This document shows positions 1-8,630 of a DNA stretch of 23,662 nucleotides, in pieces; the stretch's first letter is position 1, and each line of letters starts with the position of its first letter. Made by a program: the position numbers and the translations under genes. The DNA comes from QHXQ01 sp038322995 (GTDB lineage: Bacteria; Acidobacteriota; Blastocatellia; Pyrinomonadales; Pyrinomonadaceae): contig JBBQGM010000083.1 in the NCBI GenBank assembly GCA_038322995.1, positions 1-23,662 on the forward strand. Direction: 5' to 3'. The notes under the pieces were generated by a model. That model saw only the letters and a list, made by a program, of their open reading frames with translations, searched no databases and had not been told where the DNA came from.

Positions 1-1
1 C

Positions 2-1237
2 TCGCTCAATCCGCAATACCAGAACGCGCTCACGTTCAGCTACACGCAGCCGCTCTTGCGCGGTCGGCGTTTCGATCAGAACCGCGAGCGCATCGAGATC
101 GCGAAGAAGAATCTCAGCTTAACCGACGCGCAATTTCGCCAACGCGCCATCGAGACGATCACGAACGTGCAGCGCGCCTACTGGGATTTGGTCTTCACCT
201 TGCGCAACTTGCAAATCCAGCGCGACACCGTGCGCGACGCGCGGGCGCAGCTTGAACACAACAAGCGCCTCGTGGCCGAAGGCATGCTTGCGCCGATTGA
301 TGTCGTCGCGGCCGAGGCGCAGGTCTCCGGCTTCGAGCAGAGCGTCTACACCGCGCTCGATGATGTGAACCGCGCGGAGAATTCGCTCAAGAATTTGATC
401 GCGGAGAGCCGCACGGCCGAGGTCTGGAACATCGCACTCGTGCCGACCGACACCGTTGATGTGCAACCACCCGTCGTCGCCTTGCCCGAAGCGATGGACG
501 CCGCACTGCACAATCGGCCGGAAGTGCAGCAGTCCGATCTCGCCGCCGCGATCAGCGAGTTGGACGTACGCCTGGCGCGCGAGCAGACGCGCCCGCAAGT
601 CGATCTCGTGGGCAGTTACGGCGTGGTCGGACTGGCCGGCGCGCTCACTACGTCCGCCAATCCATTGACCGCCGCGAACACCTTAGTCCGCGACCGCGTC
701 AATCAACTTTCGCTCCTCGCGGGGCTGCCGCCTTTGCCGGCGACCGCGACGCAGACGCTGCCACCCGACCTGATCGGCGGCATCGGGCAGTCGCTCTCGA
801 ATCTGACCGCGAACCGCTTCAATAATTATCGCGTCGGTGTGCAGTTGAATCTGCCGCTACGCAATCGCACAGCCGACGCGCAACTTGGGCGCTCGCTCGT
901 CGAAGGTGAGCGCATCAAGACGCAACGCGCACAGTTGGAGCAATTGATCCAGGTGGACGTGCGCAACGTCTTGCAGCAGACGCGCACGGCCGAGTCGCGC
1001 CTGCGCGCGGCCGCCTCTGCGCGCACCGCATCCGAGCAGCAGTACGCCAGTGAGCAGCGTAAATTCGACGCCGGGCAATCAACCATTTTCCTTGTCCTCG
1101 AACGCCAGACCGCGCTCGCCACCGCCCGCGGCAACGAACTACGCGCACAGACCGAATTGAACAAGTCCATCGCCGACCTGCAACGCGCCACCGGCAACGC
1201 GCTCGAAGCCAACCACGTGCAGGTGAGTGTGCATTGA
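2..1237 (+). CDS. TolC-family outer membrane efflux protein (5' end outside window)
   Basis: This is the outer-membrane channel of a tripartite exporter, forming the trans-periplasmic tunnel. The reading frame is open from base 2, so the gene starts upstream; a TTG at 56 is internal. The first visible residues (SLNPQYQNALTFSYTQPLLRGR) match the first beta-strand region of TolC-like proteins. Two OEP repeats follow: long helices rich in Ala, Gln and Arg, then a second strand region (NNYRVGVQLNLPLRNRTA), then the last coiled coil ending in LQRATGN. About 411 residues are visible, so roughly the N-terminal 100 or more, including the signal peptide, are missing. The HlyD adaptor gene starts 56 bases downstream on the same strand, so the two are probably co-transcribed and form one efflux complex. 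The family call is secure; the substrate is unknown. Confidence 0.92.
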   Translation, partial: SLNPQYQNALTFSYTQPLLRGRRFDQNRERIEIAKKNLSLTDAQFRQRAIETITNVQRAYWDLVFTLRNLQIQRDTVRDARAQLEHNKRLVAEGMLAPIDVVAAEAQVSGFEQSVYTALDDVNRAENSLKNLIAESRTAEVWNIALVPTDTVDVQPPVVALPEAMDAALHNRPEVQQSDLAAAISELDVRLAREQTRPQVDLVGSYGVVGLAGALTTSANPLTAANTLVRDRVNQLSLLAGLPPLPATATQTLPPDLIGGIGQSLSNLTANRFNNYRVGVQLNLPLRNRTADAQLGRSLVEGERIKTQRAQLEQLIQVDVRNVLQQTRTAESRLRAAASARTASEQQYASEQRKFDAGQSTIFLVLERQTALATARGNELRAQTELNKSIADLQRATGNALEANHVQVSVH

Positions 1238-1293
1238 TCTGTGCTGCTATCAACTGCTCGAATACAATTTAACTTTTGACAGGAACTCGGCAG

Positions 1294-2595
1294 ATGCCCG
1301 ACGCCAAACCGCAGATTGAACCGGGACAACCCGCCGCGCAAGCAGCGCAAGCGCCGGGGCGACAACTGTCCGCGCCCGACGACGCGCCGCCGCCGAATCG
1401 GTTGAAAAAGATCGCGCGCCCGCTCGTCATCCTCGTACTGGTTGCGCTCGTGGGCTTTCTCTTCTGGCGCTTCTTCCTGCGCAAGCCCGACGTGCCCGCG
1501 AACATCATTCAAGTGACGGGGCGCGTCGAAGGCGACGACGCAGCCATCTCGGCCAAGACAGCGGGCCGCATCCGCGAGATCAACGTGCGCGAAGGCGATC
1601 AAGTGAAGGCGGGGCAGATCATCGCCGTGCTTGATGATGCACAGGTGCAGGCGCGCGAAGAGGCGGCGCAGTCGGCGGTTGAACAGTCGGCGGCGCGGCA
1701 GCAACGCGCGCAGCAACAGATCGCCTTCTTGCGCTCACAACTCGATCAGGCGCAACTCGGTGTGACGCAGGCCCGCGCGGATGCGCAGGGGCGCGTGCAT
1801 CAGGCCGAGGCGCAGGTGGCCGCCGCTGAAGCGCAACTCGCGCAGGCCGAGGCGGCATACACACAGGCGCGTTACGACGAAGAGAAATTCACGAAGTTGG
1901 CGCAGCAGGGCGACACGCCGGAGCGCACGGCCGTGCAGGCGCACTCGGCGGCGGATGCGCAACGCGCCATCGTGCAAGCAGCGCATAAACAAGTGGACGC
2001 GGCGCGCGGCGCATTGCAAGCGACGCGCGCCAGTCTCGTCAACCCGCAGATACGCGCTTCGCAGGCGACCGGCGTCGAACAGCAGATCGCGCAGGCGCAG
2101 ACCGATATAGAAGCTGCGGCCGCCGACATCGAACGCGCCCGCGCGCAGTTCCGCGAAGCCGAAGCCAACCGCGCCGACCTGCAGATCGCCGCGCCGTTCG
2201 ACGGCACGGTCGCCACGCGCACGGCCGAACCGGGTGAGGTCGTCGCCGCCGGCACGCCCATCATCACCATCGTCAATCTCGACAAAGTTTACTTGCGTGC
2301 GTTTGTGCCCGAAGGCGAGATCGGGCGCGTGAAGCCGGGCCAGCAGGCGCGTATCTATCTCGACACAGCGAGAGGCGGCGGCAGTCGTGCGCTTGAAGCG
2401 ACGGTCGAGCGCATCGATCCGGAAGCGTCGTTCACGCCGGAGAACACATACTTCCGCGAGGAGCGCGTCAAGCAAGTCGTCGGCGTCAAATTGTTGTTGA
2501 CCAACTCGCAAGGCGCGGCCAAACCGGGTATGCCGGCCGACGGCGAGATTCTCGTCGAAGGCAACGTCTGGCCGCTCGACACTGGCCGCCGCTAA
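1294..2595 (+). CDS. HlyD/YbhG-type periplasmic adaptor (membrane fusion) protein
   Basis: This adaptor links the inner-membrane ABC transporter to the TolC channel. I chose ATG 1294 (MPDAKPQIEP) because AGGA lies about 9 bases upstream; a TTG at 1276 is also in frame. The 433-residue protein has a Pro/Ala-rich cytoplasmic tail, one membrane segment near residues 45-65 (LVILVLVALVGFLFW), and a first lipoyl half-motif (GRIREINVREGDQVKAGQ). A long Ala/Gln-rich coiled-coil hairpin follows, then the second lipoyl half (APFDGTVATRTAEPGEVV) and a beta-barrel region ending in KPGMPADGEILVEG. The next gene begins 6 bases after the stop, as in an operon. Gene order matches E. coli ybhG-ybhF-ybhS-ybhR. 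Family confidence is high; the cargo cannot be read from the sequence. Confidence 0.93.
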   Translation: MPDAKPQIEPGQPAAQAAQAPGRQLSAPDDAPPPNRLKKIARPLVILVLVALVGFLFWRFFLRKPDVPANIIQVTGRVEGDDAAISAKTAGRIREINVREGDQVKAGQIIAVLDDAQVQAREEAAQSAVEQSAARQQRAQQQIAFLRSQLDQAQLGVTQARADAQGRVHQAEAQVAAAEAQLAQAEAAYTQARYDEEKFTKLAQQGDTPERTAVQAHSAADAQRAIVQAAHKQVDAARGALQATRASLVNPQIRASQATGVEQQIAQAQTDIEAAAADIERARAQFREAEANRADLQIAAPFDGTVATRTAEPGEVVAAGTPIITIVNLDKVYLRAFVPEGEIGRVKPGQQARIYLDTARGGGSRALEATVERIDPEASFTPENTYFREERVKQVVGVKLLLTNSQGAAKPGMPADGEILVEGNVWPLDTGRR

Positions 2596-2601
2596 CTTGA
2601 A

Positions 2602-4581
2602 GTGCAAGCCAATATCAATGCTGAAACCGCGCCCCGTGCGCCTGTGCCCGACGATGCAACGCAGGCATCCGGCGCGATCCGCGTGCGCGGTTTGCGGAAA
2701 AAATACGGCGCGCTCGAAGCGGTCAAAGGGATCGATCTCGACGTGCGGGCGGGTGAGATTTTCGGTCTCATCGGGCCGGACGGGGCGGGGAAGACGACGA
2801 CCTTTCAGATTCTCGGCGGCGTGATGCCGCCGACGAGCGGCACGGCCGAGATGTTCGGCCGCCCCGCCCGCGCTGCCCGCGCTTACGTCGGCTATCTCAC
2901 GCAAACATTCAGCCTCTATCAAGATTTGAGTGTGCGCGAGAACTTGCGCTACATGGGCGAACTGCGTTTGTTGCCCCGCGCCGAGATCGAAGCGCGCGGC
3001 AACCGTTATTTGCGCATGTTCGACATGCATCGCTTCAAGGAACGCCTCGCCGGCCGCTTGAGCGGTGGCATGAAGCAAAAGCTCGCGCTCGCGTGCGCGC
3101 TCATCGCCGAGCCGAAAATTTTGTTGCTCGATGAACCGACGACCGGCGTCGATCCGGTCTCGCGCCGCGAGTTCTGGGACACGCTCGCCAATCTCTCGTC
3201 GGAGGGCATGACCATCGTCGTCGCCACGCCATACCTTGACGAAGCCGAACGCTGCCACCGCGTCGCGCTCATGTTCGAGGGCGAGATACATGATCGCGGC
3301 ACGCCCGCCGAGTTGAGAAATAATCTTGGGCTCGAACGGCTCGAAGTCCACGCCGACGATCTGCGCCGCGCCGAAGACGTGCTGCTCGACACCGACGGCC
3401 TCGCCGACGTGCAACGCTTCGGCGACCGACTGGACGTGATGGTGCGCGCCGCAAAAGCGGGCGAAGCGACGACGCGCGCCGCGCTGGCCGCCGTGAACAT
3501 CGAGCCGCGTGCGATACGCGCGATGCCGCCGACGCTCGAAAATTCTTTCGTCGCCCTCTTGCGCACACTCGGCGGCGAAGCGCGCGTGCCGGCGTTTCCC
3601 TACGCGCGTGAGTTTAGACAAAGAGGCGCGGGCGCGGTCGCCATCGGCGCGCACGATCTGCGCAAAGAATTTGGCGATTTTCACGCGGTCAAGGGCGTCA
3701 ATCTCGATGTCCGCTACGGCGAAATTTATGGCTTGCTCGGCGCGAACGGCGCGGGCAAGACGACGACGATCAAAATGCTCTGCGGGCTGCTCGAAGTCAC
3801 GTCCGGCGAAGTCGAACTGGCGGGCGAGCGTGGGCTTGTGCGGTCGAGCTTTGTGCGCCAGCGCATCGGTTACATGTCGCAGAAGTTTTCGCTCTACGAC
3901 GATCTGACGATTGACGAGAATCTGGAATTCTTCGCGGGCGTCTATCAAGTACCGCGCCGCGAGCGCGCGGAGAAGAAAAGTTGGGTGCTTGAGTTCTCGG
4001 GCCTGCGCGGGCGCGGCCACCTGTTAACGGGCAGTCTGCCCGGCGGCTGGAAACAGCGCGTCGCCTTCGGCGCGGCCGTGATGCACGAGCCGTCGGTGCT
4101 GTTCCTCGATGAGCCGACATCGGGCGTCGATCCGCTGGCGCGCCGTGCCTTCTGGCGCATGATCAATGCGTGTGCGGACAGGGGCGTCGCCGTGCTGGTG
4201 ACGACGCACTATCTGGAAGAAGCCGAACAGTGCAACCGGCTGGGCCTGATGGTTGCGGGCGAACTCGTCGCCGAAGGCACGCCGACCGGCATCAAGGCCG
4301 CGCAGGGCGGCCACCTGATCGAGTTGCTCACAAGCGAACCGCAACGCGCGATGAACGTGTTGAAGGAAGAGATGGCACGCTGGCGCGTCTCGCTCTTCGG
4401 CGACCGGCTGCATGTCATCATTGACGAGGACGCCCAGACCGGTATTAAGCAACTGACACAACGGCTCAAGCGCGAGCGCATCGACGTGCAGCGCGCCTAC
4501 GAAGAAGATTATTCATTGGAAGACGTGTTCATCGTCGTCGTCGAGAAAGCGCGCCAACAAGGGCTGGCGGCGGACGAGTAA
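2602..4581 (+). CDS. Fused double-ATPase ABC transporter subunit, YbhF-like
   Basis: This cytoplasmic ATPase carries two complete nucleotide-binding domains in 659 residues and powers the two ABC-2 permeases that follow. Domain 1 has Walker A GPDGAGKTT (58-66), signature LSGGM (153-157) and Walker B LLLDEPTTGVDP. Domain 2 has Walker A GANGAGKTT (380-388), signature LPGGW (479-483) and Walker B FLDEPTSGVDP. The switch His is present in domain 2 (VTTHYLEEAE, H536) but is Pro210 in domain 1 (VATPYLDEAE), and domain 2's signature has Pro for Ser. The two ATP sites are therefore probably unequal, which I believe is usual in fused YbhF-like proteins. The start is GTG 2602, 6 bases after the adaptor stop, with only a weak Shine-Dalgarno (TTGAAG). 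The protein ends in the family tail SLEDVFI. Confidence 0.94.
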   Translation: MQANINAETAPRAPVPDDATQASGAIRVRGLRKKYGALEAVKGIDLDVRAGEIFGLIGPDGAGKTTTFQILGGVMPPTSGTAEMFGRPARAARAYVGYLTQTFSLYQDLSVRENLRYMGELRLLPRAEIEARGNRYLRMFDMHRFKERLAGRLSGGMKQKLALACALIAEPKILLLDEPTTGVDPVSRREFWDTLANLSSEGMTIVVATPYLDEAERCHRVALMFEGEIHDRGTPAELRNNLGLERLEVHADDLRRAEDVLLDTDGLADVQRFGDRLDVMVRAAKAGEATTRAALAAVNIEPRAIRAMPPTLENSFVALLRTLGGEARVPAFPYAREFRQRGAGAVAIGAHDLRKEFGDFHAVKGVNLDVRYGEIYGLLGANGAGKTTTIKMLCGLLEVTSGEVELAGERGLVRSSFVRQRIGYMSQKFSLYDDLTIDENLEFFAGVYQVPRRERAEKKSWVLEFSGLRGRGHLLTGSLPGGWKQRVAFGAAVMHEPSVLFLDEPTSGVDPLARRAFWRMINACADRGVAVLVTTHYLEEAEQCNRLGLMVAGELVAEGTPTGIKAAQGGHLIELLTSEPQRAMNVLKEEMARWRVSLFGDRLHVIIDEDAQTGIKQLTQRLKRERIDVQRAYEEDYSLEDVFIVVVEKARQQGLAADE

Positions 4582-4587
4582 GCATTC

Positions 4588-5694
4588 ATGCGACGCATCA
4601 TCGCGCAGGCGCGCAAAGAGTTGACGCAGTTATTCCGCGACCGGCTGACGGTCGTGCTGGCGCTCGTCTTGCCGCTCATCCTGATGGCACTCTTGGGCAC
4701 GGCGATCAACTTGACGATCACCGATCTGCCCATCGTCGTGCAAGACCTCGACGGCACGCCGCTCTCGCGCCAGTACATAGACATGTTCCGCGCGTCGCTC
4801 ACGTTTCGCGTCGTCAGTCTGCCGCCGACGATGCAGCCGGACGAGGCGTTGGATCGCAGTCTGGCGCGGGCGGCGATCATCATCCCGGAGCATTTCGCGC
4901 GCGACCTGCAACGCGGGCTGAACGCCGACGTGCAAATCCTCGTGGACGCGACCGACGCCAACACCGCGAACATCATGCGCGGCACGATGACGGCGCTGAC
5001 GCAAGCGTTCATGTTGCAACTGCGTCCCGCCGGTTTTCAACCGGCCATCAAGGCGGAGACGCGGCTCTGGTACAACCCCGGTCGCGAGTCGCGCAAGTTT
5101 ATCGGCCCCGGCGTGCTGGCGGTCGGCCTCGCGTTGTTCCCGCCTCTGCTCGCGGCCCTCGCGATGTCGCGCGAAGGCGAGCAGAAGACGATCTTGCAGG
5201 TCTATGTGTCGAGCATCACGGCGCATGAATTTCTGCTGGGCAAGATTCTCGCCTTCTTCGTGATCGCTGTGGCCGAGTGGGCGCTATTGATGATCATGGC
5301 GATGACGTTGTTCGGCTTGCGCATCGCGGGCGATCCGACGCCGCTTTTGGTCAGCACGGTCTGCTATCTGCTTTGCACGGTTAGCTTCGGCGTGATGATC
5401 GGCGCGGCAATTCCGAATCAAGCGGCGGCGATTCAAGCGGTCGCGCTCGTCGGTTTTCTCATGTCGTTTCTGATGTCGGGCTTTATCTTTCCGGTGACGA
5501 ACATTCCGCCCGCGTTGCGTTGGGTGTCGTACCTCGTGCCCGCGCGCTATTACATTGAAGTGACGCGCGACGCCTTCGTGCGCGGCGGCGGTTGGCCCGG
5601 CGTCTGGCACGCGCCCGTGCTGCTCAGCCTGCTGGGGCTGTTCTTTTTCTTCAACGCATGGCGCAGAATGCGACGCATGCAGGTGGACGCCTGA
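4588..5694 (+). CDS. ABC-2 type permease, first of the pair (YbhS-like)
   Basis: This 368-residue inner-membrane permease belongs to the exporter. It opens with the ABC-2 pattern: a short cytoplasmic helix (RKELTQLFRDR), then TM1 at about residues 20-40 (VVLALVLPLILMALLG). A periplasmic domain of about 130 residues contains VVQDLDGTPLSRQYID. The C-terminal half has five hydrophobic segments, including GVLAVGLALFPPLLAALAMS and the conserved SGFIFPVTNIPPALRWVSYLVPARYYIE region. ATG 4588 lies 6 bases after the ATPase stop. The TGA stop at 5692-5694 overlaps the ATG of the second permease, which points to translational coupling and a heterodimer. Substrate unknown. Confidence 0.92.
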   Translation: MRRIIAQARKELTQLFRDRLTVVLALVLPLILMALLGTAINLTITDLPIVVQDLDGTPLSRQYIDMFRASLTFRVVSLPPTMQPDEALDRSLARAAIIIPEHFARDLQRGLNADVQILVDATDANTANIMRGTMTALTQAFMLQLRPAGFQPAIKAETRLWYNPGRESRKFIGPGVLAVGLALFPPLLAALAMSREGEQKTILQVYVSSITAHEFLLGKILAFFVIAVAEWALLMIMAMTLFGLRIAGDPTPLLVSTVCYLLCTVSFGVMIGAAIPNQAAAIQAVALVGFLMSFLMSGFIFPVTNIPPALRWVSYLVPARYYIEVTRDAFVRGGGWPGVWHAPVLLSLLGLFFFFNAWRRMRRMQVDA

Positions 5695-6926
5695 TGAGCG
5701 AACGTTTCGCGGCCATTTTCAGTAGCCGTTTCTGGCCACTGACGTTGAAGGAGTTGCGGCAGATCAAGCGCAACCGGCGGCTCGTCGTGTCGCTGATCAT
5801 TCCGCCGACGATTCAATTGATCCTGTTTGGCTTCGCGCTTAATCCACAGGTGACGCAACTGCGGCTCGGCGTCGTAGATGCGAGTCGCACGCGCGAGAGT
5901 CGCGAGTTGGTGTCGGCGTTCGTTGAGAGTCAGGCGTTCGCGGTGGCGGGGCAGTTCGCATCGGCGGACGAGATGGGCGCGGCGCTCAGTCGCGGTGAGC
6001 TGGATGCGGGCTTGGTCGTGCCGGTTGACTATGCGAAGAAACGCGCCCGCCATCAGACGGCCGATGTGCAACTGCTGATTGATGCGGTCAACTCGAATAC
6101 GGCGGCGGTCGCAGGCGGCTACGCAGCCCGCATCATCGGCGCGCTCAATCAGCGGATCGCGCTCAGCGCGCCGCCGCCCGGCATGCAGCCAGCAACACAA
6201 ATGGCCAGCGCAGCGGACGGCACGAGTTTGAGCAATGCGCCGCCCATCGCGCTGAACGTTGCGCCGTTGCCGCTTGCGCGGGCCACGGTCACACCGCGCA
6301 TCACGCTCTTTTACAATCCGGGGTTGCTCAACTCGTGGTTCATCGTGACGGGCACGCTCGGCACGCTGCTCGTCTTGAACGGCTCGATTGTCGCGTCGGC
6401 TTCGATGGTCAGAGAGAAAGAGGTCGGCACGATTGAACAGTTGTTGATGACGCCGGCCGAGGCGACCGAGATCATCGCGGCCAAGATCGCGCCGCTCTTT
6501 CTGTTGCTCTGCGGCGATGTGCTGTTGGCCGTCACGGTCGGGCGCGTCGTCTTCGGCGTGCCGGTGCGCGGCAGTATGTTGCTCTTGTTCTGTGCGGGCG
6601 CGTTGTGCGTGCTGGCCGGCATCGGCATCGGGACTTTCTTGGCGACCTTCACGCGCTCACAGCAGCAAGCGCAACTGATGGGCTTCTTCGTCAATCCGCC
6701 GCTCGCGATGCTGGCGGGCGCAACCACGCCGGTCGAGGGCATGCCGAAGTGGTTGCAACCGTTCACGCTCTTAAATCCTGTCCGCCATTTCGCCACCATC
6801 TCGCGCGGCGTCATGCTCAAAGGCGTCGGCATCAGTGAGCTTTACCCGAACCTGCTCGCGCTCATCGGCTTCGCCGTTCTCCTGGTCGGCATCAGCGCGT
6901 GGCGCTTCCGCAAACAGTTAGGCTGA
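5694..6926 (+). CDS. ABC-2 type permease, second of the pair (YbhR-like)
   Basis: This is the second inner-membrane half of the exporter, 410 residues from ATG 5694, whose A is the last base of the previous stop (ATGA). It has the usual layout: LTLKELRQIKRNRRL, TM1 (LIIPPTIQLILFGFAL), a periplasmic domain (LGVVDASRTRESRELV), then five or six membrane segments with MVREKEVGTIEQLLMTP between the first two. An extra Pro/Ala-rich stretch of about 40 residues (about 160-200, with PPPGMQP and LNVAPLPLA) precedes YNPGLLNSWF and makes it longer than its partner. Its last 9 bases overlap the convergent MBL gene, and no separate terminator is visible between them. It is the last gene of the export operon. 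Confidence 0.92.
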   Translation: MSERFAAIFSSRFWPLTLKELRQIKRNRRLVVSLIIPPTIQLILFGFALNPQVTQLRLGVVDASRTRESRELVSAFVESQAFAVAGQFASADEMGAALSRGELDAGLVVPVDYAKKRARHQTADVQLLIDAVNSNTAAVAGGYAARIIGALNQRIALSAPPPGMQPATQMASAADGTSLSNAPPIALNVAPLPLARATVTPRITLFYNPGLLNSWFIVTGTLGTLLVLNGSIVASASMVREKEVGTIEQLLMTPAEATEIIAAKIAPLFLLLCGDVLLAVTVGRVVFGVPVRGSMLLLFCAGALCVLAGIGIGTFLATFTRSQQQAQLMGFFVNPPLAMLAGATTPVEGMPKWLQPFTLLNPVRHFATISRGVMLKGVGISELYPNLLALIGFAVLLVGISAWRFRKQLG

Positions 6927-7688
6927 AATACTCAAACGCAAACCGTCGTAAGCCGCAATGGTTTCGCCGGGCCAGAGTTGTTTGGCTTCGGCGGCGAGGT
7001 CAACGCCGTCCCATTGCGGGTAGAGGTGCGCGAGCAGGACGCGGCGCGGGGCGGCGAGAGCGGCAAGCCGCATCGCGTCGGCGAGTTCGAGATGGAGTTC
7101 GACCGGCTTGGCGCGGCGGAACGAGCATTCCATGAAGAGTAGCGCGACCCCGCGCGCAAACTCGGCGAGCGCGTCCGTGTAGCCGGTGTCGGACGTGAAG
7201 ACAAGTGATGCGCCGTGTTCGTCCGTGAGCTTGACGGCGAGACTTTCATCCGTGTGCGGGGTGGAGAAAGTCTCGGCGTGGAGACCGGGCAGCAATGCGA
7301 ATGCTGCACCAGGCGCGACCTCTCTAAACTCAAGCGGGAAAGGTTGTTTCGTCAATTTGTAGTCGCCCGCATCGTCGAACGCGCGCAAAAGTTTTTGCAA
7401 GCCATGCGGGCCATAGACGACGAGCGGCTTACGGCGCGTTTGCGTCTGCGGCGCGTACTTCGTGCCGAACAGAAACGGCGCAAGCCCGCCAACGTGATCG
7501 AGATGAAAATGGCTGACCCAGATCGCATCGAGATTCGCCCAGTCCAATTCCTCCTGGGCCATGCGATGGACGGCTGCCGCGCTCACGTCGAGCAAGAGCG
7601 AGCCGCCCGTTGTTTGCAGCCAGTGTGCGGCCGATGCGCGCTGCGGGTGCGGCACGCTTGTGCCTGAACCGAGGACGACGAGTTGCAT
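6918..7688 (-). CDS. MBL-fold metallo-hydrolase, RNase Z-like
   Basis: This is a 256-residue soluble metallo-beta-lactamase-fold hydrolase with a probable two-zinc site. The ligands are H60, H62, D64 and H65 (SHFHLDHVGG), H145 (STPHTDES), D167 (FTSDTGYTD) and H221 (LLAHLYPQWDG). The N-terminus MQLVVLGSGTSVPHP is typical of the ElaC/RNase Z branch. At 256 residues it is shorter than true RNase Z (about 300), and I see no clear exosite arm, so tRNA 3' processing is possible but not shown. The start is ATG at 7688, with GGAGG about 12 bases upstream. It is divergent from the BshB1 gene and convergent with the export operon (9-base overlap). The fold is near certain; the substrate is not. Confidence 0.88.
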   Translation of the reverse strand: MQLVVLGSGTSVPHPQRASAAHWLQTTGGSLLLDVSAAAVHRMAQEELDWANLDAIWVSHFHLDHVGGLAPFLFGTKYAPQTQTRRKPLVVYGPHGLQKLLRAFDDAGDYKLTKQPFPLEFREVAPGAAFALLPGLHAETFSTPHTDESLAVKLTDEHGASLVFTSDTGYTDALAEFARGVALLFMECSFRRAKPVELHLELADAMRLAALAAPRRVLLAHLYPQWDGVDLAAEAKQLWPGETIAAYDGLRLSISA

Positions 7689-7825
7689 GTTTGTTGTGGC
7701 CTCCGTTTGATGTGCAGGCTAACAACGAAAGATTCGGCGCGTCAATCTCGAAGCCCTGCCCCGCGCTTGACCGTGCGCCCGCGGTTGAGGTAAATCACAG
7801 GCAAATGGAAACAGGCCAGACGGAC
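7689..7825. promoter_or_regulatory. Divergent intergenic region between MBL hydrolase and bshB1
   Basis: This gap between divergent genes must carry promoters for both. On the plus strand, TTGACC (7767-7772) sits 17-18 bases before GTAAAT/TAAATC (7790-7796), a weak sigma70-like match. On the minus strand I see only the GGAGG Shine-Dalgarno of the MBL gene and no convincing -10. Nothing else structured is visible. Confidence 0.3.
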
Positions 7826-8575
7826 ATGAGCGCAACGAATGCATCGACCCTCGATGTGCTAGCTATCTTCTCGCATCCGGATGATGCGGAGTTGACGATG
7901 GCGGGCACGCTATTGAAGTTGAAAGCGCAAGGCTATTGCACGGGCGTGCTCGACGTGACGCGCGGTGAGATGGGCACACGCGGGACGCCGGAAGGACGGG
8001 CGGAAGAGGCCAGAGAGGCGGCGCGGTTGCTGGGCCTCGACGTGCGCCTCAACCTCGCGCAACCGGACGGGCATGTGATGTTGACGGATGAGGCGCGCAC
8101 GGCGCTCGTGCGCGTGTTGCGCACGCACCGGCCGCGCGTCTTGTTCACGTCACATTGGGACGACCCGCATCCGGATCATGCGGCGACAGCGCGCCTCGTG
8201 CGCGAAGGCGCGCGGCTCGCCAGCATGCGCCGCTATGATGAGGCGGCGGGCCTGGCGCAGATAAGCATGCCGATGATCGCGCATGCGGTCTATTCGCGGC
8301 TCGTTGTGCCGTCGTTCATCGTGGATGTCTCGGAGTATCTGGCCGGGAAGATGGAGGCCATTCGCGCGCACGCTTCGCAGTTCTATCGCGCGGACGCGAA
8401 TGAGCCGGAGACGCGCATCAGCGAGCAAAACTTTCTCGCGCAGGTTGAACACCGCGCGCGTTATTACGGCTCGCTCATCGGTGTCGCGGCCGGCGAACCG
8501 TTCTACGTCCGCGAGGCGCTCAACGTGGACGACCCCGTTGCGCTGCTGACGCGGCCGATGAACATCTACTCATAA
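7826..8575 (+). CDS. bshB1: Bacillithiol biosynthesis deacetylase BshB1 (LmbE/PIG-L family)
   Basis: By family, this zinc enzyme deacetylates N-acetylglucosaminyl-malate to GlcN-malate, step 2 of bacillithiol synthesis in the cytoplasm. It has 249 residues. The zinc and catalytic motif HPDD is at residues 17-20 (IFSHPDDAELTMAGTL) and the second motif HPDH at 115-118 (DDPHPDHAATARLVREG). The block TRGEMGTRGTPEGRAEEA is typical of BshB1-like members, as is the late SRLVVPSFIVDVSEYL. I chose ATG 7826 because homology begins at LDVLAIF just after it; ATG 7805 is also in frame. A TTGACC at 7767 with a weak -10 near 7791 would give a leader of about 25 bases to 7826. bshA lies about 4.7 kb away on the same strand. 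A general LmbE deacetylase is the alternative. Confidence 0.86.
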   Translation: MSATNASTLDVLAIFSHPDDAELTMAGTLLKLKAQGYCTGVLDVTRGEMGTRGTPEGRAEEAREAARLLGLDVRLNLAQPDGHVMLTDEARTALVRVLRTHRPRVLFTSHWDDPHPDHAATARLVREGARLASMRRYDEAAGLAQISMPMIAHAVYSRLVVPSFIVDVSEYLAGKMEAIRAHASQFYRADANEPETRISEQNFLAQVEHRARYYGSLIGVAAGEPFYVREALNVDDPVALLTRPMNIYS

Positions 8576-8630
8576 TGCGCTACGAAGACGCGGCCCACGC
8601 TGCAACACCACTTGCAGATGATCCGCGACA

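Noticed and set aside
826..1716. Long minus-strand open frame across the TolC/HlyD junction
   Set aside because: It lies opposite two well-supported genes and has no recognisable domain; it is an open antisense frame typical of GC-rich DNA.
1735..4020. 761-codon minus-strand open frame opposite the adaptor and ATPase
   Set aside because: The composition is Arg/Ala/His-rich without domain structure, and the opposite strand carries intact Walker and lipoyl motifs.
6918..6926. Nine-base convergent overlap as a regulatory antisense device
   Set aside because: Short tail-to-tail overlaps are common in compact genomes, and nothing further supports regulation.
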